DNA of 46,809 bases, from NCBI GenBank assembly GCA_023429825.1, contig JAEZDC010000126.1, positions 1 to 46,809 on the forward strand, written 5' to 3'. Numbering within the stretch: position 1 is the first letter of the stretch; every line of letters begins with the position of its first letter. The position numbers were made by a program, and so were the translations under genes. Below the pieces are notes generated by a model, which ran no database searches, was not told where the DNA came from, and saw nothing but the letters and a program-made list of their open reading frames with translations. The stretch comes from Bacteroidota bacterium. GTDB lineage: Bacteria; Bacteroidota; Bacteroidia; Chitinophagales; Chitinophagaceae. Positions 8,089 to 16,193 of this stretch are shown in pieces.

Positions 8089-8811
8089 ATGAAGAAAAAA
8101 GCTTCACTATTAAAGATTTTCTGGATGGGGTTGCTGGTGAGTTTTCTTGGCACCTTACCACTGGGCACATTGAATATTGCTGCAATGCAGATATCAGCTA
8201 CCGATGGTTTGTATCCCGCCTTTTTATTCATCACCGGTACTTTGATCGTAGAAGTGATCTACGTACGTATTTCGTTAGTAGCAATGGATTGGGTGCGTAA
8301 GCAAAAGAAACTATTTCAAATACTGGAATGGGTTACGCTTGCGATCGTAGTGGCTTTAGCCACTTCCAGTATTTATGCGGCCCTTCATCCCACTGTTGAA
8401 AAAAATGTATTTCTCAGCAGTACGATCAATCGTTTTCTTTTGGGTTTGATGATGTGTGCAGTGAGTCCGGCCCAGATCCCTTTCTGGTTTGGATGGAGTA
8501 CGGTATTGTTTACCCGGGGTATACTTAAACCGCAGAACAGCTATTACAATATGTACATTTTCGGGATCGGCCTTGGCTCTTTCTTAGGTGGTATTTTATT
8601 CATTATGGGCGGGAGGCTGATGGTAGACACCTTAAATGCCAAGCAAAGTCTCCTTAACTGGATCATTGGTGGAATATTTGTCATCACGGGATTGATACAG
8701 ATCTGGCGTATTGTAAAAAATAAAGGTGCGGTACATAAGATCGAACACCCGGAAGAAATGACTCAGAAAATAGAACAACAGATTCCAACTGATTCAGTCA
8801 ACGATGAATAG
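8089..8811 (+). CDS. LysE/RhtB-type membrane exporter
   Basis: A 240-residue membrane protein with about six hydrophobic segments. The N-terminal segment has FLGTLPLGTLNIAAMQ, the Pro/Gly/Asn-rich motif typical of LysE translocators, and a second copy-like segment is ALSPAQIPFWFGWS-like at about 125-140. The family exports amino acids or small metabolites from the cytoplasm. The gene lies 26 bp after the ATP-grasp gene, probably in one transcript. The last 18 bp overlap the 3' end of the convergent cupin gene. Confidence 0.85.
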   Translation: MKKKASLLKIFWMGLLVSFLGTLPLGTLNIAAMQISATDGLYPAFLFITGTLIVEVIYVRISLVAMDWVRKQKKLFQILEWVTLAIVVALATSSIYAALHPTVEKNVFLSSTINRFLLGLMMCAVSPAQIPFWFGWSTVLFTRGILKPQNSYYNMYIFGIGLGSFLGGILFIMGGRLMVDTLNAKQSLLNWIIGGIFVITGLIQIWRIVKNKGAVHKIEHPEEMTQKIEQQIPTDSVNDE

Positions 8812-9123
8812 CGTGCATCCATTTTGTGTCTTTGACCGATGGGCATCAATATTATCACCCACGGTATAGACCATTCCTTTTTTCAGAATGAATTTTCTTC
8901 CATCCTGTAACTCTGTTTCCATTTCGCCATCCACGCAAAAGATCACATGCCCCTTACTACACCAGTGATCGGCGAAATACCCGGGAGAATATTTCACTAA
9001 TCTTATCCGTATATCATCTTTTATTAGTGTCCGCCATTCAGCGAAGCCGGTAACGCCGTTGTGCATCGTAGGTTCGATATCAGTAAAGTCCGTAGTGGAG
9101 AATGGAAACGAAGGTATATTCAT
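8794..9123 (-). CDS. DHCW-motif cupin-fold protein
   Basis: A 109-residue single-domain beta-barrel protein. It carries the DHWCSKGHVIFCVDGEM segment (about residues 52-68) and a second cupin-like block KKGMVYTVGDNIDAHRS, as in the DHCW-motif cupin family. Metal binding by the His residues is likely, but no reaction is known to me. Its ATG overlaps the TAA of the PIN-toxin gene (TAATG), so translation is probably coupled to the toxin-antitoxin pair. Confidence 0.8.
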   Translation of the reverse strand: MNIPSFPFSTTDFTDIEPTMHNGVTGFAEWRTLIKDDIRIRLVKYSPGYFADHWCSKGHVIFCVDGEMETELQDGRKFILKKGMVYTVGDNIDAHRSKTQNGCTLFIVD

Positions 9124-9509
9124 TATGAAAAAAGGTCTGAAGGTTTTAAAATGGGGATGCTCTTATAGGAAACCAATGATAAAAGGTCTTTATCACCGGA
9201 TATAATAAGGTCTGCATTGGCAAATTCAGCCAAATGTAGAATTTGGTTGTCATCATTGTCCCTGGCAACCTGAGGTGCATTACCAATGGGAGTAATTTTT
9301 AACGTAATCGATAATAATTGACGTATTAACACATCAACTTCCTGTGAATTCAAATTGAATTTAGAAATGAGCTTCCTGGATAATTCATTGGTGATAAATT
9401 CGGAGATAAGAATTGTATGTTGTTCTAATAGACTGTTCAATAATTCTTGGATGGTCTTATTAAAAACAAGGGCTGAAATGTAGACATTTGTATCTACTAC
9501 TATTCTCAT
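9123..9509 (-). CDS. PIN-domain toxin (putative ribonuclease)
   Basis: A 128-residue protein beginning MRIVVDTNVYISAL, with an acidic active-site Asp in VVDTNV. Further conserved acidic positions are in SEFITNEL, ARDNDD and ADLIISGDKDLL, matching the PIN family (COG1569-like toxin components of toxin-antitoxin systems). Family members cut RNA when free of antitoxin. The start codon overlaps the antitoxin stop by 4 bp (ATGA), the usual antitoxin-then-toxin order. The cupin gene follows with a 1-bp overlap. Confidence 0.88.
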   Translation of the reverse strand: MRIVVDTNVYISALVFNKTIQELLNSLLEQHTILISEFITNELSRKLISKFNLNSQEVDVLIRQLLSITLKITPIGNAPQVARDNDDNQILHLAEFANADLIISGDKDLLSLVSYKSIPILKPSDLFS

Positions 9510-9727
9510 TTTCCGTCGAGGTATTTGTTTAAATCTTCTTCGTTAGCAATGTTTCGTGTATAAACCATGTCGGTTAACTTGTTTCTCATTCCATCCAATG
9601 TTGCAGAAAAAGCTTTGACCCGCACCAACTTCTCAATATAAGCTGTAACAGAAATTCCCTGCTCCTGAGCCTGTAATTCCAATTGAGTTTTCACGTCTTC
9701 AGAAATATTTATCATTACCTCACTCAT
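9506..9727 (-). CDS. Ribbon-helix-helix-type antitoxin
   Basis: A 73-residue protein starting MSEVMINISEDVKTQLELQAQEQGISVTAY in pattern: a short beta strand, then two helices as in Arc/MetJ-like DNA-binding antitoxins, then a C-terminal tail that would bind the toxin. It lies immediately upstream of the PIN toxin with a 4-bp overlap. Such antitoxins usually repress their own promoter. The space before it (9728-9762) is only 35 bp after the Fe-S gene stop, so read-through from that gene is possible. Confidence 0.82.
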   Translation of the reverse strand: MSEVMINISEDVKTQLELQAQEQGISVTAYIEKLVRVKAFSATLDGMRNKLTDMVYTRNIANEEDLNKYLDGK

Positions 9728-9762
9728 ACTTCTAAGTTAATAAAATATACTTCAAGCAAATG

Positions 9763-11085
9763 TTAACTACTCATTTCAACTGTCCACTTATCTCTTTCAT
9801 CCGGCGATAATTTCCATGGTGCAAAATTGTTTTCAATATTACTGCTCATCGCATTCCATTCTGCAGGTGCATTGCTTTCTTCCATTATGAGATAACGACG
9901 CAACTTCACAATAATATCCAGCGGGCTTATACCAACAGGGCACTCCTGTACACAAGCCTGGCAGGTGGTACAGGCCCTTAATTCTTCTTCTAAAATGTAA
10001 TCGCGAAGCAATGCCTTTCCATCATCAGTGAACTGGCCATTCTTATTGATGTTCCTTCCTACTTCTTCAGCCCTGTCTCTCGTATCCATCATGATCTTTC
10101 TCGGGCTTAATAATTTACCGGTGATGTTTGCAGGACAAGCCGCAGTACATCTGCCGCACTCTGTACAACTGTAAGCATCCAGCATGTTGCGCCAGCTCAG
10201 GTCAAATATGTCTTTGGCTCCAAATTTTTTCGGTGCTTCGGCAGAGCCATCAGCCGGAATTGCTTCAGGCTGCATCGCATATAACACTTCCTTTTGGATC
10301 TCAGGCATGTTCTGCATTTTGCCCTGAGGTTCTAATCTTACATAGTATGAGTTAGGAAAAGCTAAGAGTATGTGTAAGTGTTTTGAATAGGGTAGGTAAT
10401 TTAAAAAAGCAAAGATGCCGATGATATGCAGCCACCAGCAGCTTCTCTCGATCGCCACCAGTGTGCCTGTTGAAAGGTTTTCTAACAAAGGCGACAGCAT
10501 TCCCGAGAAAATAAAACTTCCGGTATCTGCATAATGACCGTATCCTCTTAGTTGCAAAGCCCTGTCAGATGCATTCATCGTCAGAAACAAACTCATCAAC
10601 ACGATCTCGGTGATCAGAATATAATTTGCATCGCTCCTTGGCCATCCTTTCATTTCTCTTTTCTGAAAGCGGCGCACTTTGATGATGTTCCTTCTTATTA
10701 AGAATGCTGCACAAGCAACGATCACCAATACAGCCAGTACTTCAAATCCATTGATCAGCCAGGAATAAGTTCTGCCCATTGGTGCTGCAAACAAGCGATG
10801 CTGCCCCAGTAATCCATCCAATGCAATTTCTAATACTTCAATATTGATGATCACAAAACCGGCGTACACCACTAAATGCAGCAAAGCCACCACAGGATTG
10901 CGGAACATCTTCTTTTGTCCCAGTGCCAGCAGGAACATATTCTTCCATCTTTCACCCTTTCTATCACTAAAGTCTTCATCATGCCCCAGCAAAATATTTC
11001 TTCTTATTTCCATCGCCTTCCTGGTGAATAGATAAACAGCTATTATAGCAAGCAGAATAAAGGCCGCCTGTGGAATGTATTGCAT
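9763..11085 (-). CDS. Membrane-bound 4Fe-4S oxidoreductase (HdrD/GlpC-like)
   Basis: A 440-residue protein. The N-terminal 250 residues hold several hydrophobic segments and His residues (LLHLVVYAGF, WWLHIIGIFAF) resembling a NarI-like haem-binding membrane domain. The C-terminal part has two 4Fe-4S ferredoxin motifs, CTECGRCTAACP and CTTCQACVQECP. Such proteins pass electrons between the quinone pool and a CCG-domain partner. That partner gene is often adjacent in Bacteroidota, but none is in this window. The toxin-antitoxin/cupin group follows directly. Confidence 0.85.
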   Translation of the reverse strand: MQYIPQAAFILLAIIAVYLFTRKAMEIRRNILLGHDEDFSDRKGERWKNMFLLALGQKKMFRNPVVALLHLVVYAGFVIINIEVLEIALDGLLGQHRLFAAPMGRTYSWLINGFEVLAVLVIVACAAFLIRRNIIKVRRFQKREMKGWPRSDANYILITEIVLMSLFLTMNASDRALQLRGYGHYADTGSFIFSGMLSPLLENLSTGTLVAIERSCWWLHIIGIFAFLNYLPYSKHLHILLAFPNSYYVRLEPQGKMQNMPEIQKEVLYAMQPEAIPADGSAEAPKKFGAKDIFDLSWRNMLDAYSCTECGRCTAACPANITGKLLSPRKIMMDTRDRAEEVGRNINKNGQFTDDGKALLRDYILEEELRACTTCQACVQECPVGISPLDIIVKLRRYLIMEESNAPAEWNAMSSNIENNFAPWKLSPDERDKWTVEMSS

Positions 11086-11263
11086 ATGATGATATTATCG
11101 CTGCTAAGATAATTGTTTTGCATAGTTGTGGAATTGAATACTTGATCTGTAAATGGTTTAAATAAATAAGAATCAGTAACTAAGAAATAAATACGTCCTG
11201 TTGGCACGGATATGGATTTATACTACTGTGGAAATGATATTGTTGAACTATAAAATGTAGATT

Positions 11264-11434
11264 ATGTTACGTTGGACAGTAATTTTCCTTGTTATAGCTA
11301 TCATAGCAGCTATATTAGGATTCGGAGGTATCGCAGCAGGTGCCGCAGGTATTGCTAAGTTCTTATTCTGGGTGTTTGTGATCTTATTTGTATTGTCACT
11401 GATCTTTGGAAGAAGAACAACAGACGTGCCTTAG
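11264..11434 (+). CDS. DUF1328-type small membrane protein
   Basis: A 56-residue peptide starting MLRWTVIFLVIAIIAAILGFG, with two hydrophobic segments separated by a Gly/Ala-rich turn (GGIAAGAAGIAKF) and an LSLIFGRR end. This is the DUF1328/YtjA pattern. The function is unknown to me; relatives are often stress-linked. It has its own terminator downstream, so it is probably a single-gene unit. No Shine-Dalgarno sequence is obvious. Confidence 0.9.
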   Translation: MLRWTVIFLVIAIIAAILGFGGIAAGAAGIAKFLFWVFVILFVLSLIFGRRTTDVP

Positions 11435-11458
11435 TAGTAATATTCACCAGTAAGAAAG

Positions 11459-11490
11459 AATGCAACTTGTTTAGCAGGTTGCATTTTTTA
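11459..11490 (+). terminator. Terminator after the DUF1328 gene
   Basis: Stem AATGCAAC / GTTGCATT with an 11-12-nt loop, followed by T-rich sequence. It lies 24 bp after the DUF1328 stop. The following TTACTTTG may be a weak -7 element for the next gene. Confidence 0.8.
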
Positions 11491-11516
11491 TTTACTTTGA
11501 ATCATTAAAACCAACT

Positions 11517-12008
11517 ATGGCTGAGAAGAAATACATACTCGATCAAAGAACGGCCGAACAGAAGCTCCACCGCATGGCGCTAGAGATCGCAGAGCAGTTA
11601 CACGATGAAAAAGAGATCATTCTAATTGGCGTAAAGAACAGCGGGTTGGTGATAGCACAGGAGATCGCCGGTATGTTGAAAGAATATGTCTCTGTGAAAG
11701 TGATCGCTCTTTCACTGGACAAAAGAAAGCCTACCACAATCGAATTAAGCGAACAGATCGACTTCAACAATAAAACCATCATTGTTACAGATGATGTGAG
11801 CAACAGCGGCAAAACCTTACTCTACGCATTGAAACCTCTACTCGAATTCCATCCCAAAAGAATACAGACACTCGTACTTGTGGAAAGAATGCACAAACAG
11901 TTTGCTATCAAGCCTGATTATGTAGGATTGAGCGTGGCCACTACACTGGAAGATCATATCGTGGTAGAGACCGAAGGCAGCGTGGTGAGCGGGGCGTATG
12001 TGGAGTAG
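11517..12008 (+). CDS. PyrR-like phosphoribosyltransferase
   Basis: A 163-residue type I phosphoribosyltransferase. The PRPP-binding loop is TIIVTDDVSNSGKTL (about residues 88-102), and the overall layout (ILIGVKNSGLVIAQEI near the N-terminus, LSVATTLEDHIVVE near the end) resembles PyrR. PyrR proteins have uracil phosphoribosyltransferase activity and in Firmicutes control pyr mRNA. Regulatory activity in this lineage is not established. It stands alone here, with a possible -7 element just upstream and an inverted repeat after the stop. Confidence 0.8.
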   Translation: MAEKKYILDQRTAEQKLHRMALEIAEQLHDEKEIILIGVKNSGLVIAQEIAGMLKEYVSVKVIALSLDKRKPTTIELSEQIDFNNKTIIVTDDVSNSGKTLLYALKPLLEFHPKRIQTLVLVERMHKQFAIKPDYVGLSVATTLEDHIVVETEGSVVSGAYVE

Positions 12009-12042
12009 CAATTGAGCGGTCAGCTATCAGCTTACAGTAAAA

Positions 12043-12064
12043 TGCCTGGCACTAGTACCAGGCA
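12043..12064. terminator. Hairpin between convergent genes
   Basis: TGCCTGG / CCAGGCA with an 8-nt loop lies between the PyrR-like gene and the convergent lipoprotein gene. No good T run follows on either side, so termination is likely but not certain. It resembles other TGTCAGGCAC-type motifs near 13867. Confidence 0.45.
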
Positions 12065-12077
12065 CTACAGGCAGATA

Positions 12078-12467
12078 TTACCTTGATAAAAATCTTACTT
12101 TCTTCACTGCTGTATTTCCATCATGGTCCAAATGAAATGTTAGCTGTGCCTCCAGTTGTGCAGGCGCAGCGAGAATATTCTTCCATTTATGATTAATGAT
12201 GATCGTGTCGTTATGATCATGGATGTGTTTAGTGAAGTATACCGTAGTATCATTCACTTTCTTGATCAGGATATCACAGCCATGAATGATGGTTTTGGAT
12301 ACTGCAGATGCTTTAATTGTTATTGTATCACCCGGATGGAATACTGAACTCTCAACAGGCTCAGATAATGTAACCGTAGCAACAGGGATGGTAGGATAGA
12401 AGTCATCTTTATGTTTAGAGCAACTTGTAACGATTGCTGCGATGAAAAGTATATAAGCGTATCTCAT
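12078..12467 (-). CDS. Small His-rich lipoprotein, function unknown
   Basis: A 129-residue protein with a lipoprotein signal ending at VTSC (Cys about residue 16). The mature part is beta-rich. It has a His/Asp cluster, KHIHDHND (about 79-86), and HLDHDGN near the end, which could bind metal. It is the last gene of a three-gene minus-strand set, only 9 bp after the CDIC outer-membrane protein. I do not recognise a named family. Confidence 0.7.
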   Translation of the reverse strand: MRYAYILFIAAIVTSCSKHKDDFYPTIPVATVTLSEPVESSVFHPGDTITIKASAVSKTIIHGCDILIKKVNDTTVYFTKHIHDHNDTIIINHKWKNILAAPAQLEAQLTFHLDHDGNTAVKKVRFLSR

Positions 12468-12476
12468 AATAGTTTA

Positions 12477-13355
12477 TTAAAGCGTGAAAGAAATATGTGC
12501 ATTGAAAGCCGGGCGTACAGTGATATTACCCTTAGCCAGGTTTTGATAAACAGGTAAACTAAAAGCCCCGCCAATACTTAGTTTATTGATGTTGACATCT
12601 GCACCTGTAGCAGCGGACAAAACATTGCCTCCTGTACTTCTCTGCAGTTTGTGCGCATCTGCATTAGGCAAGAACTGTTCTTGTTTGAGCTGCAGGTAAG
12701 GTGTTATTGTTGCAGGGTTACAATCAACAGTATAACCTGTGGTAGCTGTAGCAGTGAATATGTCACCATACCTGAAGCCATCTTTATTTGCCGTGTTATA
12801 CTTATAAGAAACAGTAGAAGCGAATAACCAACTCTTACGACTCAGACTATACGCAGCATTAAATATGTAATCCATACTACCCGATCCTTCCTGGAAAGTC
12901 TGTACTTCCAATGCTGTTGTTTTAGCAGCTTCATACTTTCCTGAAGGCAGCTTTATGCCTGCTCCTGCAATGAACGTTTGTTTTTTACCAATACTTTTTT
13001 GTTGCCATACTTCGTAATTGATCAACATGGTAGCATCTCCAAAGCCGTTCACGGTCTTGTTGCCATCGCCGTTATTCAATCGATTGTTTTGAAACGGAAT
13101 TGATAGCACTGCCTGTAATTTTTCCAGGAAGCCCAACTGTACATTGATCGTTCCTGCATCAAAGCGTTGGTAGCTGGGATAACCATCGCTGTTTATTTTA
13201 TATGAACGATGCAGGTAATTGATACCGATGAAATTTTTATTGAGATGGGGAAGAAGGTTAGGATTGTAATTACTCATTCCCGATCCACAGATATCGCAGG
13301 CATAACTGATGCTGCAGGTGCATAACACTGCCAGCATGAGGAATATTTTTTTCAT
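12477..13355 (-). CDS. Predicted outer-membrane beta-barrel protein with CDIC motif
   Basis: A 292-residue exported protein. The signal peptide (1-19) is followed directly by CDICGSGMSNYNPN, then many alternating strands ending in an aromatic-free FTL terminus, as in outer-membrane barrels. Bacteroidota proteins with this CxxC-after-signal pattern are often annotated only as transporter family proteins. The CxxC could bind metal or be oxidised. The neighbours, one with a CHGKC motif and one His-rich lipoprotein, make a metal-related envelope role plausible, though this is inference. Confidence 0.72.
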   Translation of the reverse strand: MKKIFLMLAVLCTCSISYACDICGSGMSNYNPNLLPHLNKNFIGINYLHRSYKINSDGYPSYQRFDAGTINVQLGFLEKLQAVLSIPFQNNRLNNGDGNKTVNGFGDATMLINYEVWQQKSIGKKQTFIAGAGIKLPSGKYEAAKTTALEVQTFQEGSGSMDYIFNAAYSLSRKSWLFASTVSYKYNTANKDGFRYGDIFTATATTGYTVDCNPATITPYLQLKQEQFLPNADAHKLQRSTGGNVLSAATGADVNINKLSIGGAFSLPVYQNLAKGNITVRPAFNAHISFTL

Positions 13356-13394
13356 GTATATAGATTAACAGTTAAAGAATAAGAATGCGGACTG

Positions 13395-13760
13395 TTAACC
13401 TAGTGGCGGATGAAAGATGCTGAAGACAGGAGTAGTGTAATCACTCACTTTATAACCATCTTCAAAACTCATGGTATTAGTGAACTGATCGTAGGCAATG
13501 ACTGCAGCAGATGCACAGTACAATACATTGAAGCTGAACTTAAGTGTATTTTCTTTTTGTTCTTTCTGCTCCTGTTCTTTTTCTAATCGTGTACTGAGCT
13601 GGCATTTGCCGTGACATTTGAGCTGTGGTTTCTCTTTATTGATGCAAAGCACTTTTGCTATGTAGTTCTTGTTTACCTGGTAATCGAGCAGGATGAAGAG
13701 ATTGCTGCAGTTTTGCAGGATGATAGAAGTAAGTGCTATGAATACAACGAACGATCTCAC
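13395..13760 (-). CDS. Exported or membrane protein with LKCHGKC motif
   Basis: A 121-residue protein, probably started by GTG; an in-frame stop lies a few codons upstream and no ATG is available. The N-terminal hydrophobic segment (FVVFIALTSIILQ) is followed by YIAKVLCINKEKPQLKCHGKCQL, a three-Cys pattern seen in small Bacteroidota proteins of unknown role. A charged Glu/Lys/Gln-rich stretch and a second hydrophobic segment follow, then an FHPPLG end. It heads the operon with the CDIC barrel and His-rich lipoprotein genes (gap 39 bp). Confidence 0.7.
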   Translation of the reverse strand: MRSFVVFIALTSIILQNCSNLFILLDYQVNKNYIAKVLCINKEKPQLKCHGKCQLSTRLEKEQEQKEQKENTLKFSFNVLYCASAAVIAYDQFTNTMSFEDGYKVSDYTTPVFSIFHPPLG

Positions 13761-13975
13761 GAAGCAAACTTAGACGGCATGCCAAGGAAAGCTTATGATT
13801 TGACGCATAACTGACGAGGATCATGTTCGGAATGATGAGCTGTAAATAATAAATGATGGTGCAAGATGTCAGGCACTTTTGAAGTGTCAGACACCTATTC
13901 CCCTTCCAATTTATCTATAGTTGCAATAAAGATTGCAGTGTCTGTATCAAAATATTAGTATTTAGCAATTAGATT
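13761..13975. other. Upstream region of the Cys/His envelope operon
   Basis: No gene is supported here. It contains a near-palindrome at 13867-13893 (TGTCAGGCACTT and AAGTGTCAGACA), and its right arm is repeated in inverted form at 14368-14385. The promoter of the 13760 operon should lie here, but no clear element was seen. Confidence 0.5.
13882..13899 (+). repeat. Left copy of inverted repeat flanking the 21-bp array
   Basis: AAGTGTCAGACACCTATT. Its reverse complement matches 14368-14385 at 17 of 18 positions. The two copies enclose the 21-bp array with about 470 bp between them. Confidence 0.7.
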
Positions 13976-14248
13976 AACAGCACTCAACCATCTACCAACA
14001 CCACTCACTCATCGAATAACAGCACTCAACCATCTACCTACACTACTCACTTATCAAACAACAGCAATGAAGCATAGAATAACAGCACTAAAGTATAGAA
14101 CAACAACAATGAAGGATAGAACGACAATACTGAAATATAGACTAACCGCATTGAGATATAGAACAACAGAAATGGAGTATAGATTAACTCCAGCGGAGCA
14201 TCTACCAACACGAGTAGAACAAAGAAGAACAACAGTGGAGCCTAGATC
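13976..14248. repeat. 21-bp tandem repeat, 13 units (array A)
   Basis: Thirteen consecutive units of exactly 21 bp start at 13976 and every 21 bases after it; the last begins at 14228. Most units start AACA. The middle units follow AACAGCACTGAAGTATAGAA plus one variable base, while the first four have CTCAACCATCTACC-type ends. Units 1 and 3 are identical. Because 21 is a multiple of 3, both strands stay open, which explains spurious ORFs. The array lies upstream of the 13760 operon and downstream of the DUF1801 gene. Confidence 0.88.
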
Positions 14249-14367
14249 GTGTATTGGGTATTGTAAAAGTTCACAGGTGGGTCCGCTTTGAGTGACAATA
14301 TTAGAACTCCCATAGAATCTTGGAACGGGGACCTACAATATTGCTACCTGGATAAGCAATGATGGAA

Positions 14368-14385
14368 AGTAGGTGTCTGACACTT
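14368..14385 (-). repeat. Right copy of inverted repeat flanking the 21-bp array
   Basis: AGTAGGTGTCTGACACTT, the near-exact reverse complement of 13882-13899. It lies 32 bp beyond the stop codon of the DUF1801 gene at 14418. Confidence 0.7.
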
Positions 14386-14417
14386 ACAAAGTTTCTGAAC
14401 ATCTGTGGCATTATTAT

Positions 14418-14858
14418 TCATTTCTCCCTGCAAGCACATTCATGATGTTCATTCACATAATCAATGCTCTGCTTACATAATTTTTCGAGGACAGAGATAT
14501 TGATATCGGTCAGTTTCTTAACATAGATACAGGCCTTGCTGATTTTACAATTGCCCAATTGATCTAACAGTTTTTGATTGTCGTGTCCCTGTGCAGTAAC
14601 ATACAATGTAAGTGCAGCTTTTCTTGGAGAGAAACCCAACAAAGGCATATCACCTTCATGGCCTGATGCATATTTATAATGAAAGCTGCCAAAACCTATA
14701 ATGGAAGGCCCCCACATTTTAGGCTCAAAGCCAGACCATTCCTGCATCAGTTCAATGAGGCGGAAAGCGTCTTGTTTCTTTTCTTCTTTGTTAACGAAGG
14801 AGTGGATGAACTCGGTAACGCTGGCAGAGGTTTCGGTGGTTTTGTTTTTGGTGGCCAT
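14418..14858 (-). CDS. DUF1801 domain protein
   Basis: A 146-residue cytoplasmic protein. MWGPSIIGFGSFHYKYASG followed by GFSPRKAALTLYV in the middle is the DUF1801 signature, and several Cys residues lie near the C-terminus (CKISKACIYVKK, HHECACREK). No enzymatic activity is known to me. The gene starts 17 bp after the stop of the secreted protein at 14876-15796 on the same strand, so they probably share a transcript. Confidence 0.85.
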   Translation of the reverse strand: MATKNKTTETSASVTEFIHSFVNKEEKKQDAFRLIELMQEWSGFEPKMWGPSIIGFGSFHYKYASGHEGDMPLLGFSPRKAALTLYVTAQGHDNQKLLDQLGNCKISKACIYVKKLTDINISVLEKLCKQSIDYVNEHHECACREK

Positions 14859-14875
14859 GAGCTATTGGTATTGTT

Positions 14876-15796
14876 CTATTTTACTTTTTCGATAAGTCCC
14901 TTGTCAATTCCCATTAACATCCAGTCAATTGATTCTTTCGAGTAATTTTTATCTTTCAGTTCTTGGATGAATAATTTGGATATTTTAAAATGGTGGGATG
15001 TTATTAAATAACGTAAAAACCATTCAAAAAAGTGAGGGTGATCAGCAAGTATTTTTTTCCTATCAGTGTTAAATGTATTAATAGTCTCGATTCTGATAGA
15101 ATCATATAGTTGAGGCTGTTTATTTTTTAAATAATTAAAAGCCCAAAAATTGTATTTTGATCGAATTAACTCTAATATTCTTGAATTAGCTGAGTCACTA
15201 AACTTTTGTCGGTCGAAAATATCTTGATAAACATGGTCCGGAAAATTAAAATTTGAAAACAAAATAAAACTGTCAATAGCTTGTGTTATGATGGTTAAAA
15301 ATTTCAAGTCTTCTTGCTGGTCCGTTGATTTTGCATAGTTCCAGTCACCGGATAGGTCTTCTAATAAAATGCGATAAGTAATGGTAGGTTCTATCATATC
15401 ATAAAACCTACACGTTATGGTATCATGTTTATAAAGCTCATATTGAAAAGCTTTTAAAAAGTCGAAATTATAATCACGTTCTTCAATTAGCTGACGAATA
15501 GCAAATAACCTTACTACAGGATTTTCATGAGATGTTAATAAAGCTAATTCGTCATGGTTAATGAGCTTTCTTAAGGCCTGAAAGTTTTTGTGATTGTCGA
15601 ATTTATTCGGGATTTCGAATAATGCAGTTTTAGACTCTTCTGATAATCGAGACGTATCAAGCGGTAATACGGAAGAAGGGCCTTTGTCTGCATTTTCCAG
15701 CCTATTTATTTTAATAATAGCCTTGATGATTTCTTCCTTTTGCTGTGCTTGGGTAGAAAAGGGAAAGATCAATAGAAGTAAAAGAAATCTTGTCAT
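14876..15796 (-). CDS. Secreted hypothetical protein, 306 aa
   Basis: A signal peptide (MTRFLLLLLIFPFSTQAQQ) is followed by a mostly helical protein without motifs I recognise. The segment ENPVVRLFAIRQLIEERDYNF (about residue 90) looks HEAT-like. Tyr/Phe-rich helices continue to the end. The gene is visibly more AT-rich than its neighbours, so recent acquisition is possible. The DUF1801 gene follows 17 bp downstream. Confidence 0.65.
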   Translation of the reverse strand: MTRFLLLLLIFPFSTQAQQKEEIIKAIIKINRLENADKGPSSVLPLDTSRLSEESKTALFEIPNKFDNHKNFQALRKLINHDELALLTSHENPVVRLFAIRQLIEERDYNFDFLKAFQYELYKHDTITCRFYDMIEPTITYRILLEDLSGDWNYAKSTDQQEDLKFLTIITQAIDSFILFSNFNFPDHVYQDIFDRQKFSDSANSRILELIRSKYNFWAFNYLKNKQPQLYDSIRIETINTFNTDRKKILADHPHFFEWFLRYLITSHHFKISKLFIQELKDKNYSKESIDWMLMGIDKGLIEKVK

Positions 15797-16193
15797 TGCA
15801 TCTAAAATAAAGAAGAGCAGTTTATTTTTTTAGAAATACAGGTTAAAATGATTGAATAAGTTATCGGTTAATGAAGAGAAATGCTCCATGAAGTATCCAA
15901 CCGTACAAGAGTGCGACGCAACAGAAGCTTCATAGTAGCACTGGCTTATGGCTCAAACTAATGATCAGCCCACGCACACCCTTCGAGTTGCTCAAGGTGA
16001 CAAACCCACCAGCCGTAAAATTTAATCCTCCCTCTCTACCATAATTGCCTTTTCTTTTTTGTAAATTGTATGCCCCTCAATCAGGAAGGCAACTGACGAA
16101 CCTCATAATTTGACCTACCGACTGGCTCTATCTTAACTCTGGAAAAAACATAAGCTCTTTTCACATTATTCCTCACGCTTAAAACGTTTTGTT
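15797..16193. other. Intergenic region before the EF-G2 gene
   Basis: A divergent 397-bp gap. No gene, tRNA or clear repeat is visible. An imperfect hairpin at about 15977-16000 (CACCCTTCGAG and CTCAAGGTG) is the only structured element noted. Promoters for both flanking genes should be here, but none matched TAnnTTTG well. Confidence 0.45.

Noticed and set aside
359..14248. CRISPR arrays
   Set aside because: Repeats are contiguous with no unique spacers between identical repeats, and no cas gene is present.
14047..14291. Long open frames on both strands over array A, with heptad-like peptides
   Set aside because: A 21-bp repeat keeps all frames open if one unit lacks stops, so these frames are expected from the repeat itself. 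There is no start signal or sensible protein.
15977..16000. Terminator or RNA gene in the region before EF-G2
   Set aside because: The hairpin is imperfect and no T run follows; too weak to annotate.
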